DNA from: Dyella flagellata
GTDB taxonomy: Bacteria; Pseudomonadota; Gammaproteobacteria; Xanthomonadales; Rhodanobacteraceae
Direction: 5' to 3'
NCBI RefSeq assembly: GCF_030160275.1
Contig: NZ_BSOA01000020.1
Span: 1-64,000, forward strand
Length of the DNA: 64,000 bases
The number at the start of each line of letters is the position of its first letter. The first letter of the stretch is position 1. Made by a program: the position numbers and the translations under genes. Below, in pieces: positions 35,976 to 44,926 of the stretch. The notes under the pieces are model-generated. The model worked only from the letters and a program-made list of their open reading frames with translations, made no database searches and was not told the DNA's origin.

Positions 35976-36662
35976 ATGCCCAAGTACCTGCTGACCGCCC
36001 TGCTCCTGCTTGCCGCCCCGCTCGGCGTAGCGCAGACGTCCAAATCGCCTACCACGCCAGCTCAACCGGCATCGGCGGCCGCCAATCCGCAAGTGATCGT
36101 GCACACCTCGGCCGGCGACATCACGCTGGAGTTGTATGCGGACAAATCGCCCAAAAGCGTGGCGAACTTCCTGCGCTACGTGCACGAAGGTTTTTATGCC
36201 GGCACCGTGTTCCATCGCGTGATTCCCGGCTATCTCATTCAAGGCGGCCTGTACACCGCCGAGCTGCAACCGCGCCGGACCCATTCGCCGGTGCCCAGCG
36301 AAGCGGACAACGGCCTGTCCAACCTGCGCGGCACTGTTGCCGTTGCCCGCGGTGCCGACCCGAACTCGGGCACCTCGCAGTTCTTCGTCAACCTGGTGGA
36401 TGACCGCCGCCTGGACTACGTCGGCAACCAGACCGGCCTCACCTGGGGCTACACGGTGTTCGGCAAAGTGATCAAGGGCCTGGACGTGGTGGACAAGATC
36501 GCCGCCCTGCCTACCCATGCACAGGGCCCCTTCGCCGCCGACGTACCCACGCCATTGGTAGTGATCCAAAGCGTGAACGTGATCGGCGAAGAAGCCCCCG
36601 TCGCGCCAGCCGCGCCCGCTTCCCCCGCGAAACCCGCGACCACGCCGCGCAAGTCGAAATGA
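35976..36662 (+). CDS. ppiA: Periplasmic cyclophilin-type peptidyl-prolyl isomerase (PpiA)
   Basis: This exported prolyl isomerase of the cyclophilin family has 228 residues. A signal peptide (about 1-19, ending GVA-QT) is followed by the cyclophilin domain (about 40-200) with VANFLRYVHEGFYAGTVFHRVIPGYLIQGG and GTSQFFVNLVDD. The C-terminus is an Ala/Pro-rich tail. Its last four bases overlap the start of lpxH (ATGA), so the two are co-translated. Confidence 0.92.
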   Translation: MPKYLLTALLLLAAPLGVAQTSKSPTTPAQPASAAANPQVIVHTSAGDITLELYADKSPKSVANFLRYVHEGFYAGTVFHRVIPGYLIQGGLYTAELQPRRTHSPVPSEADNGLSNLRGTVAVARGADPNSGTSQFFVNLVDDRRLDYVGNQTGLTWGYTVFGKVIKGLDVVDKIAALPTHAQGPFAADVPTPLVVIQSVNVIGEEAPVAPAAPASPAKPATTPRKSK

Positions 36663-37381
36663 GCACGCTGTTCATTTCCGACCTGCACCTGGACGACAGC
36701 CGCCCGCACATCACCCAGCTGTTCGAACACTATCTCGCCAGCGACGAAGTCCGTCGTGCCGATGCGCTGTATATCCTTGGCGACCTGGTCGAGGCTTGGG
36801 TGGGCGACGACGACGATGCGGAACTTCCACAGCGCATTGCCCACGCCACCAGCACACTGCGTGATGCCGGCGTGCCGGTGTACTTCATGGCTGGCAATCG
36901 CGACTTCCTGCTCGGCGAAGCATTCGCCGCGCGCGCCGGCTTAACCCTGATCGAGGACGGTGCCGTACACGACCTCTACGGCACGCCCACCCTGCTGATG
37001 CATGGCGACGTACTGTGCACCGACGACCTGGCCTACCAGGCATTCCGCCGCCAGGTGCGGACACCCGCATGGAAGACGCAGGTTCTGGCCATGCCGCTGG
37101 ATGCGCGCCGTGCACTTGCGTCCAAGGCACGCGCGGAAAGTCGCGCGCATACCAGCACCACCCAGGAAACCATCATGGACGTCAACGCCGATACCGTGGC
37201 GCAAAGCATGCGCGACGCGGGCGTGACGCACCTGATTCACGGGCATACGCATCGCCCCGCCATCCATCGCTTTGAACTGAACGGCCTGCCGGCCGAACGC
37301 ATCGTGCTGGGGGATTGGTACGAGCAGGGGTCGGTGCTGCGGGTAACGCCGGAAGCTCGCGAGTTGCGCGCGGTCCAATAA
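36659..37381 (+). CDS. lpxH: UDP-2,3-diacylglucosamine diphosphatase LpxH
   Basis: LpxH cleaves UDP-2,3-diacylglucosamine to lipid X in lipid A synthesis at the inner membrane. The 240-residue metallophosphatase shows FISDLHLDD, YILGDLVEAWVGDDD, AGNRDFLLG, LMHGDVLCTDD and IHGHTHRPAIH, the full set of metal and substrate residues. It overlaps ppiA by 4 bp and is followed by a REPIN and a shared terminator. Confidence 0.97.
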   Translation: MSTLFISDLHLDDSRPHITQLFEHYLASDEVRRADALYILGDLVEAWVGDDDDAELPQRIAHATSTLRDAGVPVYFMAGNRDFLLGEAFAARAGLTLIEDGAVHDLYGTPTLLMHGDVLCTDDLAYQAFRRQVRTPAWKTQVLAMPLDARRALASKARAESRAHTSTTQETIMDVNADTVAQSMRDAGVTHLIHGHTHRPAIHRFELNGLPAERIVLGDWYEQGSVLRVTPEARELRAVQ

Positions 37382-37382
37382 C

Positions 37383-37450
37383 GTAGGCTGGGATGACAAT
37401 CCCAGCACCCGGAAGCCGCATGGGAAGCTGGGATTGTCATCCCAGCCTAC
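37383..37450. repeat. GTAG-REP doublet (REPIN), well conserved
   Basis: GTAGGCTGGGATGACAATCCCAGC, a 20-bp spacer and the inverse copy ending GCCTAC. It starts two bases after the lpxH stop codon and lies between lpxH and the terminator shared with mdh. Confidence 0.88.
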
Positions 37451-37465
37451 CAATCGCGCAAACAA

Positions 37466-37494
37466 AAACGGCCATCCGCTTTGGATGGCCGTTT
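37466..37494. terminator. Bidirectional terminator between lpxH and mdh
   Basis: A 12-bp stem (AAACGGCCATCC/GGATGGCCGTTT) with a 5-nt loop, A-rich on the left side and T-rich on the right, serves the convergent lpxH and mdh. Confidence 0.85.
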
Positions 37495-37516
37495 GCTTCA
37501 TATCGAAGAAAGCAGC

Positions 37517-38503
37517 TTACTTCTTCGCAAACAGATGCTCGACACCAGCGCGCTCTTCACGCAGTTCCTTGTCGGTGGCATCCATGCGTGCGCGCGAGAA
37601 ATCGTTGATTTCCAGACCCTGCACGATCTCGTACTTGCCGCCCTTCACCGTCACCGGGTAACCGTAGATCACGCCCGGCTGGATGCCATAGGAACCATCG
37701 GACGGGATACCCATCGAGACCCAGTCGCCTTCCGCCGTGCCCAGCGCCCAACTGCGCATGTGGTCGATCGCGGCCGAAGCGGCCGAAGCGGCCGAGGAAG
37801 CACCGCGTGCCTTGATGATGGCCGCGCCGCGCTGCTGCACGGTGGGGATGAAGTCTTTCTCGTACCATGCCTGGTCGACCAGGCTGAGCGCCGGCTTGCC
37901 GTCCACGGTCGCATGATGCAGGTCCGGATACTGGGTGGAGCTGTGGTTGCCCCAGATGGTGACCTTCTTGATGTCGGTGGTGTGCTTGCCGGTCTTCTCG
38001 GCCAGCTGCGACAGCGCGCGGTTGTGATCCAGGCGCACCATCGCGGTGAAGCACTTCGGATCGAGGTCGGGAGCGTTCTGCTGGGCGATCAGCGAATTGG
38101 TGTTGGCTGGGTTGCCAACCACCAGCACGCGCACGTCGCGCTTGGCGTGATCATTCAGCGCCTTGCCCTGCGGCGCGAAGATGGCGCCATTGGCCTCCAG
38201 CAGGTCCTTGCGCTCCATGCCCGGACCACGCGGGCGAGCGCCGACCAGCAGCGCATAGTCCACGTCCTTGAAGGCTACGTTCACGTCATCGGTGGCGACA
38301 ACGCCGGCCAGCAGCGGGAACGCGCAATCGTTGAGTTCCATCACCACGCCTTGCAGCGCTGGCAGCGCTGGCGTGATTTCGAGCAGATTGAGGATCACCG
38401 GCTGATCCGGGCCGAGCATGTCGCCGGCGGCGATACGGAACAGCAGGGCATAACCGATCTGGCCGGCGGCGCCGGTCACGGCAACACGAACGGGGGCTTT
38501 CAT
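37517..38503 (-). CDS. mdh: Malate dehydrogenase
   Basis: This NAD-dependent enzyme interconverts malate and oxaloacetate in the citric-acid cycle. The 328-residue protein has the Rossmann start [19 protein letters not shown], the substrate loop [38 protein letters not shown] and the catalytic His in [13 protein letters not shown] small [11 protein letters not shown] tract lies near residue 235, an alanine/serine expansion. The ATG at 38503 has an AAGGAG site. Confidence 0.97.
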   Translation of the reverse strand: MKAPVRVAVTGAAGQIGYALLFRIAAGDMLGPDQPVILNLLEITPALPALQGVVMELNDCAFPLLAGVVATDDVNVAFKDVDYALLVGARPRGPGMERKDLLEANGAIFAPQGKALNDHAKRDVRVLVVGNPANTNSLIAQQNAPDLDPKCFTAMVRLDHNRALSQLAEKTGKHTTDIKKVTIWGNHSSTQYPDLHHATVDGKPALSLVDQAWYEKDFIPTVQQRGAAIIKARGASSAASAASAAIDHMRSWALGTAEGDWVSMGIPSDGSYGIQPGVIYGYPVTVKGGKYEIVQGLEINDFSRARMDATDKELREERAGVEHLFAKK

Positions 38504-38570
38504 CGTGGCAACTCCTTCAGGTGCATAAAACGACAAAGCCCGCATCCTGACGATGCGGGCCGTAGAGAGA

Positions 38571-39770
38571 TCAAGTCAACTCGGCGAAAAACTCGGCGAT
38601 GCGTGCCAGTCCCGGTTCGAGCTGCGCCGTGGGGCAGGTATAGGAAATGCGCATGGCGCGCGGCTCGCCGAAAGCCGAGCCCGGCACGCAAGCCACGCCC
38701 TTGGCGCCCAACAGCGCGGCGCAGAAATCCACGTCGGTTTCGATGCGCGTGCCGTTGTGGCTCTTGCCGAACGCCACCGAGATATCCGGGAAGGCATAGA
38801 ACGCCCCCTGCGGGCGCGGACACACCACACCAGGAATCTTCGCCAGCGCCGCCAGCACCACATCGCGCTTGGCCGCAAATTCCTTGCACTTGGCTAGTGG
38901 CACATCCTGCGGACCGCTGAAAGCGGCAACCGCCGCGGCGGTGATCACTTCCGGCACGCTGGTGATGTGGTTGGAGTTGAGCGTGGTGACCGCCTTGGCA
39001 ACGTTTTCCGGCCCCGCGATCAGGCCGACGCGCCAGCCCGGCATGCCGTACGTCTTGGACACCGAATCGACAAAGATTAGCCGATCGCGCAGCTCCGGCC
39101 GCGCGAACACGAAATTGTGGTAGCCAATGCCATCGAACACCATCGAGTTGTAGATGTCGTCGGTGACGATCCAGGTTTCCGGATACTGCACCAGCACGTC
39201 GGCCAGCGCGGCGATTTCCTCGCGCGTGTAGACCATGCCGGTGGGGTTGGAAGGATTGTTGAACAGGAACACCTTCGGCTTGCGCGCCAGCGCGGTTTCC
39301 AACTGCTGCGGCGTGAGCTTGTAGTTCTGCTCGGGGCCGCAATGCAGCACATTGGCCTTTGCACCCACGATGTCGGCGATGTCGTGGTAGGTGGTCCAGT
39401 AAGGCGCGGCGAAACAGATTTCGTCGCCGTCGTTGAGCAGCGCCTCGGCCAGGTTGTACAGCACCTGCTTGGCGCCAATCCCGATCGACAGGTTCAGGCG
39501 TCCATAGCCGCTGAAACCCAAGGCCTCGATGTGCTTGAGGAAGGCATCCAGCAACGCATCCGAACCGCGGTTGCTGCCGTACTGGCCGCTGTCATGCGAT
39601 AGCGCGTCGCGTGCCGCCGCGTAGACATGCTCGCCCGGCAGGAAGTTCGGCACGCCGATGGAGAAACTGATGATGTCGCGGCCGGCAGCTTTGAGCTGTT
39701 TAGCCGTTTCGGCAATCACCATGATCGCGCTGGGTTTGGCGCGACCGACGCGCTGGGCGAGCTGGGGCAT
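38571..39770 (-). CDS. Class I/II pyridoxal-phosphate aminotransferase (aspartate aminotransferase-like)
   Basis: This PLP-dependent aminotransferase most likely uses aspartate or a related amino acid with 2-oxoglutarate. The 399-residue protein has [42 protein letters not shown] and the Schiff-base Lys in [16 protein letters not shown]. It is of the short subgroup Ib type rather than the enterobacterial AspC type. It lies upstream of mdh on the same strand with 67 bp between, so oxaloacetate/aspartate exchange may be co-expressed, but that is inference. Confidence 0.88.
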   Translation of the reverse strand: MPQLAQRVGRAKPSAIMVIAETAKQLKAAGRDIISFSIGVPNFLPGEHVYAAARDALSHDSGQYGSNRGSDALLDAFLKHIEALGFSGYGRLNLSIGIGAKQVLYNLAEALLNDGDEICFAAPYWTTYHDIADIVGAKANVLHCGPEQNYKLTPQQLETALARKPKVFLFNNPSNPTGMVYTREEIAALADVLVQYPETWIVTDDIYNSMVFDGIGYHNFVFARPELRDRLIFVDSVSKTYGMPGWRVGLIAGPENVAKAVTTLNSNHITSVPEVITAAAVAAFSGPQDVPLAKCKEFAAKRDVVLAALAKIPGVVCPRPQGAFYAFPDISVAFGKSHNGTRIETDVDFCAALLGAKGVACVPGSAFGEPRAMRISYTCPTAQLEPGLARIAEFFAELT

Positions 39771-39962
39771 GGCTTTCCTCTTGGGGGCGGGGCAGCAAAC
39801 CCAGCGATTTTAGCATGTGGCGGTGCGTCACCCGGAGAGGGGCACCACCGGCCCGGAAAATTCCTATTGCTCCGAGGGCCTCGGCTGGCATGATGGCGCG
39901 GGGCCGCCGCAAGACCGGGCGGAGGGGTATCACTCGATCAACCACGGCTCAAGGGGATGTCC

Positions 39963-40217
39963 ATGTTCCACATCATCTGGTCCATCATCGTCGGTTTCAT
40001 CGTCGGCCTTATCGCACGCTGGATCGTGCCGGGAGCCGAGCACATGGGGTTCATCATGACCACCGCGGTGGGCATCGTGGGCTCGATCATCGGCGGCTTC
40101 ATTGGCACGCTGTTCAAGAAGCCCGAACCCGGCCAGAAATTCCACACGGCCGGCTTTCTGATGTCGATCCTCGGCGCGATCATCCTGGTCTACCTGCTGC
40201 GCTTCATCCAGCACTGA
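39963..40217 (+). CDS. GlsB/YeaQ/YmgE family small membrane protein
   Basis: This 84-residue inner-membrane protein has three hydrophobic helices (about 3-20, 29-47 and 62-80) and the family glycine pattern GFIVGLIARWIVPG and GIVGSIIGGFIGTLF. Members are often linked to stress; the function is not known. The ATG at 39963 is preferred because AAGGGGA lies six bases upstream; an ATG six bases earlier is possible. A terminator follows. Confidence 0.88.
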   Translation: MFHIIWSIIVGFIVGLIARWIVPGAEHMGFIMTTAVGIVGSIIGGFIGTLFKKPEPGQKFHTAGFLMSILGAIILVYLLRFIQH

Positions 40218-40240
40218 GGCGGCACTTCCCTGCAGGCACA

Positions 40241-40276
40241 AAAAAGGCACGACGGCTTGCCCCGTCGTGCCTTTTT
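40241..40276. terminator. Bidirectional terminator after the YeaQ-like gene
   Basis: AAAAAGGCACGACGG and CCGTCGTGCCTTTTT form a 15-bp stem with a 6-nt loop. It is symmetrical and also ends the convergent DUF937 gene. Confidence 0.95.
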
Positions 40277-40292
40277 GCTGGGCGGCTGCGGC

Positions 40293-40724
40293 TCAGGCCG
40301 TCTTGGCCGCAAGCAGCTTTTCGGCCAAACCGCCCAGCATCGACAGATCGAACCCGCCGGCGCCGCCCGCAGGCACTTCGCCGTCCGGCGTGGCATGGTC
40401 CACCGCATGCGGCAACACTTGCGCCAGCTGCCCGATAAGCTGGCCAGGGTCCACGCCAAGCTTGCCGGCCGCATTGTTGACGACCGAATCCAGGCCGGTC
40501 TTCTGCAGCACCTGGTTGAGCTCGTCCCCGGAGATGGCCTGATTCGTCCCCGTGCCGATCCAGGACTGCACCGCATCGCCCAGACCATGCTGCTGCAGCT
40601 TATCGGCCAAGCCCTGCACGCCGCCGGCCTGTTGGATCAACTGTCCCGCCACCGAAACCAGCGAACCGGCACCCTCGCTCTGATTGCCACCTAACAAACT
40701 GCCCAAGCTGTCGAGTAATGACAT
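40293..40724 (-). CDS. YidB/DUF937 family protein
   Basis: The function is unknown. The 143-residue protein starts MSLLDSLGSLLGG and is rich in Gly, Gln, Leu and Ala, with the DUF937/YidB pattern of repeated short helices (GLADKLQQHGLGDAVQSWIGTG, LGVDPGQLIGQLAQVLPHAVD). An AAGGAG site precedes the ATG. It is a soluble, probably cytoplasmic protein with no signal peptide. Neighbouring genes give no hint of its role. Confidence 0.8.
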   Translation of the reverse strand: MSLLDSLGSLLGGNQSEGAGSLVSVAGQLIQQAGGVQGLADKLQQHGLGDAVQSWIGTGTNQAISGDELNQVLQKTGLDSVVNNAAGKLGVDPGQLIGQLAQVLPHAVDHATPDGEVPAGGAGGFDLSMLGGLAEKLLAAKTA

Positions 40725-40879
40725 GGCTGCTCTCCTTTGAGAAAAGAATCCAAAGCCTGGGGATTCTATGTCGACCTGGACTACACCGTGGTAACACTGG
40801 TGTGAAACCGCGTGATTCGCGCCTCCCCCGCAGGCGAGGAAGGCGTCAGTTGCGAACGAGCTGAAAATCAGCGCCCGGC

Positions 40880-41389
40880 TCAACCGCGCTGGTCAAGCAC
40901 CTCGTTCCATTCCTTCACGCGCTCGGACTGCGCGGCCAGCAACGCATCCACGTCGCCTTCCACCGTGACCTTCTCGATCTTGTCGCCCTGCGCGATCGCA
41001 TCCACCACCTTCTGGTCCTCGGCCCCGATCACCTCGCCAAACACGCTGTGCTTGCCGTCCAGCCAGGGGGTGGCGCCGTGGGTGATGAAGAACTGGCTGC
41101 CGTTGGTGCGCGGGCCGGCATTGGCCATGGACAGAACGCCCGGCTTGTCATGCCGCAGCGAAGCATGGAATTCATCTTCGAAGCGATAGCCCGGACCGCC
41201 GCGGCCACTGCCCTCCGGGCAGCCGCCCTGGATCATGAAATCGGCGATCACGCGATGGAACGACAGGCCATCGTAGTAGCCGCGACGCGCCAGGTTGACA
41301 AAGCTCGCCACCGTTACCGGCGTCTTGTCGTCGTGCAGGCGCAGATGAATCGGGCCGCGGTTGGTGGTGATCGTGACGTTGATGGCCAT
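40880..41389 (-). CDS. ppiB: Cytoplasmic cyclophilin-type peptidyl-prolyl isomerase (PpiB)
   Basis: This cyclophilin lacks a signal peptide and so acts in the cytoplasm. The 169-residue protein has [38 protein letters not shown] and [12 protein letters not shown]. The tail is slightly longer than Escherichia coli PpiB. The ATG at 41389 has an AAGGAT site. It is a paralogue of the exported enzyme at 35976-36662. Confidence 0.94.
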   Translation of the reverse strand: MAINVTITTNRGPIHLRLHDDKTPVTVASFVNLARRGYYDGLSFHRVIADFMIQGGCPEGSGRGGPGYRFEDEFHASLRHDKPGVLSMANAGPRTNGSQFFITHGATPWLDGKHSVFGEVIGAEDQKVVDAIAQGDKIEKVTVEGDVDALLAAQSERVKEWNEVLDQRG

Positions 41390-41487
41390 GGGTAATCCTT
41401 GTGGTATGGAACGAACAGGCGTCCGCAAAGGCAGGGCGCCGAGCCCGCAAGAATACCCCCAGAGCGGTCTTATGGGTGCGACCTCGG

Positions 41488-43317
41488 CTACAGGCCCAGC
41501 ATGCTCGCTTGCAACGGACCGGCGCCTCGCTCCGTACCCGCCGGCACCGGCAGTCCGGTGGGCCATGCTTGCCCTTGGAAGAGGTGCGCCCACAGCCGGT
41601 CCAGCGCCGCATACCCATAAGGCAACAGGGGCAGATGCCGGTCACCGAAGCCCGGCAAGGCCAGGAAGGCATCGAAGTGCTGCGCATGCGGCAGCTTCCA
41701 GTACAGCGGCTGCCGGCCTTCGGCGTGTAACCAAGCTACGTAGGGCTCGGATGTGAACGCCGTGGGCAGCAAGCCGTCGTCGGCGCCATGCAGCACCCAC
41801 AGGGGCAGATCCTTGCGCGGTAGCTTCACCGCTAGAGCTTGTACTGACGCGTGCAAGGCTCGCGCATCGGTATCGCTACCGGTCCACAGCTTGCGCAGGC
41901 AGGTGATGCCTGGAAGCTGGGGATCGGCGCCTTCATCCGTGTCGCCGAACAAACCGATGCCGTTACCGGGTGGAATGCCCGCCGCATCCGCCCACCAGCT
42001 CTGGCGCGTGGCTTCGTCGGCCACGCCAGGCTTGCTGTTGACGACGACCGCATAGTGATAGCCGCACGGCATGCTGTTCGCGTCACGTCGTAAATACGCC
42101 GATGCATACGCCGCGCCGATCACACGCCACAAATCCAGCGCTGTCGACGAGGCCGCGGTGGCCATCGCTTGATCGCTCCAGCCACTGCTACGTAGATGCT
42201 CGTAAGCTTCAGAGGCTTGCTGTTCAAGTGTGGACGCTTGCAAAAGGCCTTGCGCGTGCAGACTTGCGCAACGCGCTACCCACGCGGCATGTGGCGCGCC
42301 ATGCGCATCACGCGCAAACGGCGTGGACGCAAAGCGCGCATCGATCAAGGCGCACGGCAACCACATCGCCGCTTCAGTGGCGTAGTCGTACAACGCCCGT
42401 CCATGATTCGGCGTATGCACGTTCGGCTCGATCGCCACCACGCCGGCAAGCAAATGGTGGTCATCCCGCCCGGCGGCCTGCAGCACTGCGCCGCCGCCAT
42501 TAGAGAGACCGGTCGCGATGATCCTGGTGTTCTGCGGCGTAAACGGCGCCTTATCCGGAAACGCGCGATCGAGCATGGCCAGGCCAAACCGCGCTGCCTG
42601 CAATACGTGACGGCCCCAATCGGCCTCCGGATTGTCGCCCGAGTGCGCATGCTTGAAGGCGATGCCCTCGCCCTTCGCCGCGGCCGGCTCGAATTCCAGC
42701 ATCGCCGTGCCGCGCTTGGCGCGCTCGCCGTTCAAGGCAACGCCGCTGTCGTCGGCATAATCGAAGTAGCCGGAGCCGGTGCCTTTGTCGGTGTACGCCA
42801 CCGCGCAACCGCGCGGCAAACCCCAAGCGCCGGCCAGTGCAATCGCGCCGTAAATGCCACGCGAACCGGACGATGCCGTGACCACCAGGCAGCGATGCGC
42901 CTGGTCGAAGTGATCCGGTACCTGCACCAGCACGCGATGCGGCTGTCGCGCACCGGGAATCTTGGCGAAGGCCTGGTATTCGCGTCCCGGCACTTCGGGT
43001 ACTACCCCATAGACGCTGCCATAGCCACCTAGTGGTCCAAGATCGGCGATCCCCTTCCAGCTCGTCTGGATCGCGCGCCGGCGCAATTCCTGCACAGTGG
43101 GTTGCGCCGGGTTCGCGAACGGTGCGAGCGGCCCCTTCAAACCTTCCAGTCCCAGGCCCGCGCTGAGCAGATCGTCATGCTCGCGATGCGTGGTGACGCT
43201 TACTTCCCCTTGCACGAAATCGTTCCCTTGCATCGCAGGCTCCGTCGCAAATACCTGCGTCGCGCAGGCGAAAAGGGCTACCGCAGCGATACCTGCCAGA
43301 GAAGTTCGGATCGTCAT
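41488..43317 (-). CDS. D-(-)-3-hydroxybutyrate oligomer hydrolase, exported
   Basis: This predicted hydrolase splits 3-hydroxybutyrate oligomers released from PHB into monomers. The 609-residue protein has a signal peptide (about 1-24) and family features including [35 protein letters not shown], the lipase-like nucleophile motif [16 protein letters not shown] and [10 protein letters not shown]. The length is close to known enzymes of the 3HBOH family. It is divergent from the response regulator gene and shares a regulatory-looking motif with the receptor/permease promoter region at 52.9 kb. Confidence 0.9.
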   Translation of the reverse strand: MTIRTSLAGIAAVALFACATQVFATEPAMQGNDFVQGEVSVTTHREHDDLLSAGLGLEGLKGPLAPFANPAQPTVQELRRRAIQTSWKGIADLGPLGGYGSVYGVVPEVPGREYQAFAKIPGARQPHRVLVQVPDHFDQAHRCLVVTASSGSRGIYGAIALAGAWGLPRGCAVAYTDKGTGSGYFDYADDSGVALNGERAKRGTAMLEFEPAAAKGEGIAFKHAHSGDNPEADWGRHVLQAARFGLAMLDRAFPDKAPFTPQNTRIIATGLSNGGGAVLQAAGRDDHHLLAGVVAIEPNVHTPNHGRALYDYATEAAMWLPCALIDARFASTPFARDAHGAPHAAWVARCASLHAQGLLQASTLEQQASEAYEHLRSSGWSDQAMATAASSTALDLWRVIGAAYASAYLRRDANSMPCGYHYAVVVNSKPGVADEATRQSWWADAAGIPPGNGIGLFGDTDEGADPQLPGITCLRKLWTGSDTDARALHASVQALAVKLPRKDLPLWVLHGADDGLLPTAFTSEPYVAWLHAEGRQPLYWKLPHAQHFDAFLALPGFGDRHLPLLPYGYAALDRLWAHLFQGQAWPTGLPVPAGTERGAGPLQASMLGL

Positions 43318-43353
43318 CCGCGCACCATAGCAAGCCGGTACGACCCGACCATC

Positions 43354-43367
43354 GTACGAAAGTACAA
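43354..43367. promoter_or_regulatory. Candidate operator GTAC-GAAA-GTAC
   Basis: GTACGAAAGTACAA lies between the divergent hydrolase and response-regulator genes. Its reverse complement, TTGTACTTTCGTAC, differs by one base from TTGTACCTTCGTAC at 52928-52941, in front of the receptor and permease genes. I infer a common binding site, perhaps for the response regulator next to it. Confidence 0.55.
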
Positions 43368-43420
43368 CATCCTTGCTTTACATCTCGACGTAACCGTCCG
43401 CCGCAGCTATGGTCCGTGGC

Positions 43421-44068
43421 ATGCCGCGACTCCTTATCGCCGACGACCATCCCTTGTTCCGCGCCGCGCTGCGCCAAGCCGCCAGCGAGCAGTTGGAACA
43501 ATGCGACGTGCTTGAGGCCTGCGATCTGCAAAGTGCCCTGGACGCGCTGGCTAGCGATCCGGATATCGACCTGGTACTGCTGGACTTGCACATGCCCGGC
43601 AGCCAGGGGCTCTCGGGCCTCGCCGCCTTGCGCGGGCAATATCCGGCGGTGGCGGTACTGGTGGTCTCGGCGCACGATGAGCCTTCGGTAGTGCGGCGCG
43701 TGCTCGATCACGGCGCAGCCGGCTTCATACCCAAGAGCGCCAATCCCGGCGAAATCAGCGCAGCGGTTTCCACCGTATTCAATTGCGGCAGCTGGCTGCC
43801 GCCGGCACTCGCTCGCAGTGTCGCCGCCCTGCCCAGCAGCCCAGCCGACGCAGATCTCGCCGCCCGTCTGGCCCGCTTGACCGAGCAGCAATACCGCGTA
43901 CTGGCGTTGCTGGCGGAGGGTTTGCTCAACAAGCAGATCGCCGATCGGCTGGGCATCCAGGAGCGCACGGTGAAAGCGCACGCCACGGCGATTTTTGAAA
44001 AGCTGGGAGTTCGCAATCGAACGCAGGCAGGCGTGTTACTGCATATGCTGGATCTAGGGATGCCCTGA
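43421..44068 (+). CDS. LuxR/FixJ-type response regulator, CrbR/ErdR-like
   Basis: This two-component transcription factor has a receiver domain (about 1-120; acceptor Asp55 in LLDLHMPG, conserved Lys in GFIPKSA) and a LuxR-type helix-turn-helix (about 150-210; LTEQQYRVLALLAEG, NKQIADRLGIQERTVKAHATAIFEKLGV). The start MPRLLIADDHPLFR matches the CrbR/ErdR group, which works with CrbS kinases such as the one at 46239-49529. An ATG 12 bases upstream is possible. The last codons and the stop come from a repeat end (44054 onward). Confidence 0.87.
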   Translation: MPRLLIADDHPLFRAALRQAASEQLEQCDVLEACDLQSALDALASDPDIDLVLLDLHMPGSQGLSGLAALRGQYPAVAVLVVSAHDEPSVVRRVLDHGAAGFIPKSANPGEISAAVSTVFNCGSWLPPALARSVAALPSSPADADLAARLARLTEQQYRVLALLAEGLLNKQIADRLGIQERTVKAHATAIFEKLGVRNRTQAGVLLHMLDLGMP

Positions 44069-44091
44069 TCTATTGCGCATGCTCGTCGCAC
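44054..44091. repeat. Diverged end of the hairpin element family
   Basis: CTAGGGATGCCCTGATCTATT matches the left end of the element at 31640 with one change; the following bases are more loosely related. No hairpin follows, so this is a remnant or solo end. It overlaps the 3' end of the response regulator gene and supplies its stop codon. Confidence 0.65.
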
Positions 44092-44103
44092 GTCTGGCTG
44101 CGC

Positions 44104-44171
44104 GTAGGCTGGGATGACAATCCCAGCATCGGAATGCCGCGTAGAAAGCCGGGATTATCATCCCAGCCTAC
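44104..44171. repeat. GTAG-REP doublet (REPIN)
   Basis: GTAGGCTGGGATGACAATCCCAGC, a spacer of about 20 bp and the inverse copy ending GCCTAC. It lies between the response regulator and the small convergent gene, next to the element remnant. Confidence 0.85.
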
Positions 44172-44182
44172 GCGCTGACGAA

Positions 44183-44560
44183 TCATCGGATACGAACACG
44201 CAACCAGTTCACGAACAGCCCCTGCTCCCGATCTCCTGCGCGATTGCCTTCACGCTCCTGGACCACCACAGCCCAGCGTACGTCAGCATGCTTGCTGATC
44301 TGTACTTCCTCGCCGTGCGGTAGCGGGAACCGGGTAGCCAGCACCATGACTTCGTCGAGTTCGGAAATCAGCACGGCCGGTTTGCTGACGGCGCCAGCAT
44401 TCCACCCACTGACAAGTCGGATCTCGACGTCCTCTCCTGGCAACTGGTTGCGCTGCTCTATATTCCAGCTGTCGACCTTGTGCAGCAGATCACTCAGCCG
44501 TGGATCGTTCCAGTTCACATCACCGACTGAAACGCCTGAACGTGATTTGTCGTGTCCCAT
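44183..44560 (-). CDS. Hypothetical protein, 125 residues
   Basis: I do not recognise this family. The protein is soluble, without signal peptide or membrane segment. It begins MGHDKSRSGVSVGDVNWNDPRLSDLL and contains DVEIRLVSGWNAGAV and HADVRWAVVVQERE, which suggest a small beta-rich domain. Acidic and basic residues are balanced and codon use is like the neighbours, so it may be real. It converges on the response regulator and has no obvious partner. Confidence 0.5.
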   Translation of the reverse strand: MGHDKSRSGVSVGDVNWNDPRLSDLLHKVDSWNIEQRNQLPGEDVEIRLVSGWNAGAVSKPAVLISELDEVMVLATRFPLPHGEEVQISKHADVRWAVVVQEREGNRAGDREQGLFVNWLRVRIR

Positions 44561-44926
44561 GCCGGCCCCTCGTACTGATCAAAGCAGACGCAACCCGGGC
44601 GATCCTTGCTGGCCATCTGACGGGCTTACCGGGACTCGGGAAATAGGGCCGCCGGCAAACCCTGTCGGAAACCACGGTAGCACTACCGCAACCCGCACGC
44701 ACGCGGGATAAAAGCTCATGCAGCCATTATTTTGGCCGTGGGCAGCCAGCTTGCTTTGGCACGACCTAAGCAGGAAGCGGGGCTCAATCGGCAGATCGGA
44801 TACAAATCCCGGCAGCAGGATGCCGCGCGGAAAGCTGAGATCGGCATTCGGCGGCATGGGCTTGAGCGTGGCGAGCCCCAACACAAATCTTTCTCGCATC
44901 GGGGTCCGCCCTGGTTCACCCAAAGG
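44561..44926. other. Intergenic region with a decayed REPIN
   Basis: This 366-bp gap between the small hypothetical gene and the serine hydrolase gene has no gene that I can support; a 114-codon open frame on the minus strand lacks family resemblance. At about 44798-44843 the bases GATACAAATCCCGGC and GATGCCGCGCGGAAAGCTGAGAT resemble an eroded GTAG-REP doublet with its usual spacer. Confidence 0.45.

Noticed and set aside
44579-44923. 114-codon open frame on the minus strand
   Set aside because: No family resemblance, and it covers a decayed REPIN; probably chance in GC-rich DNA.
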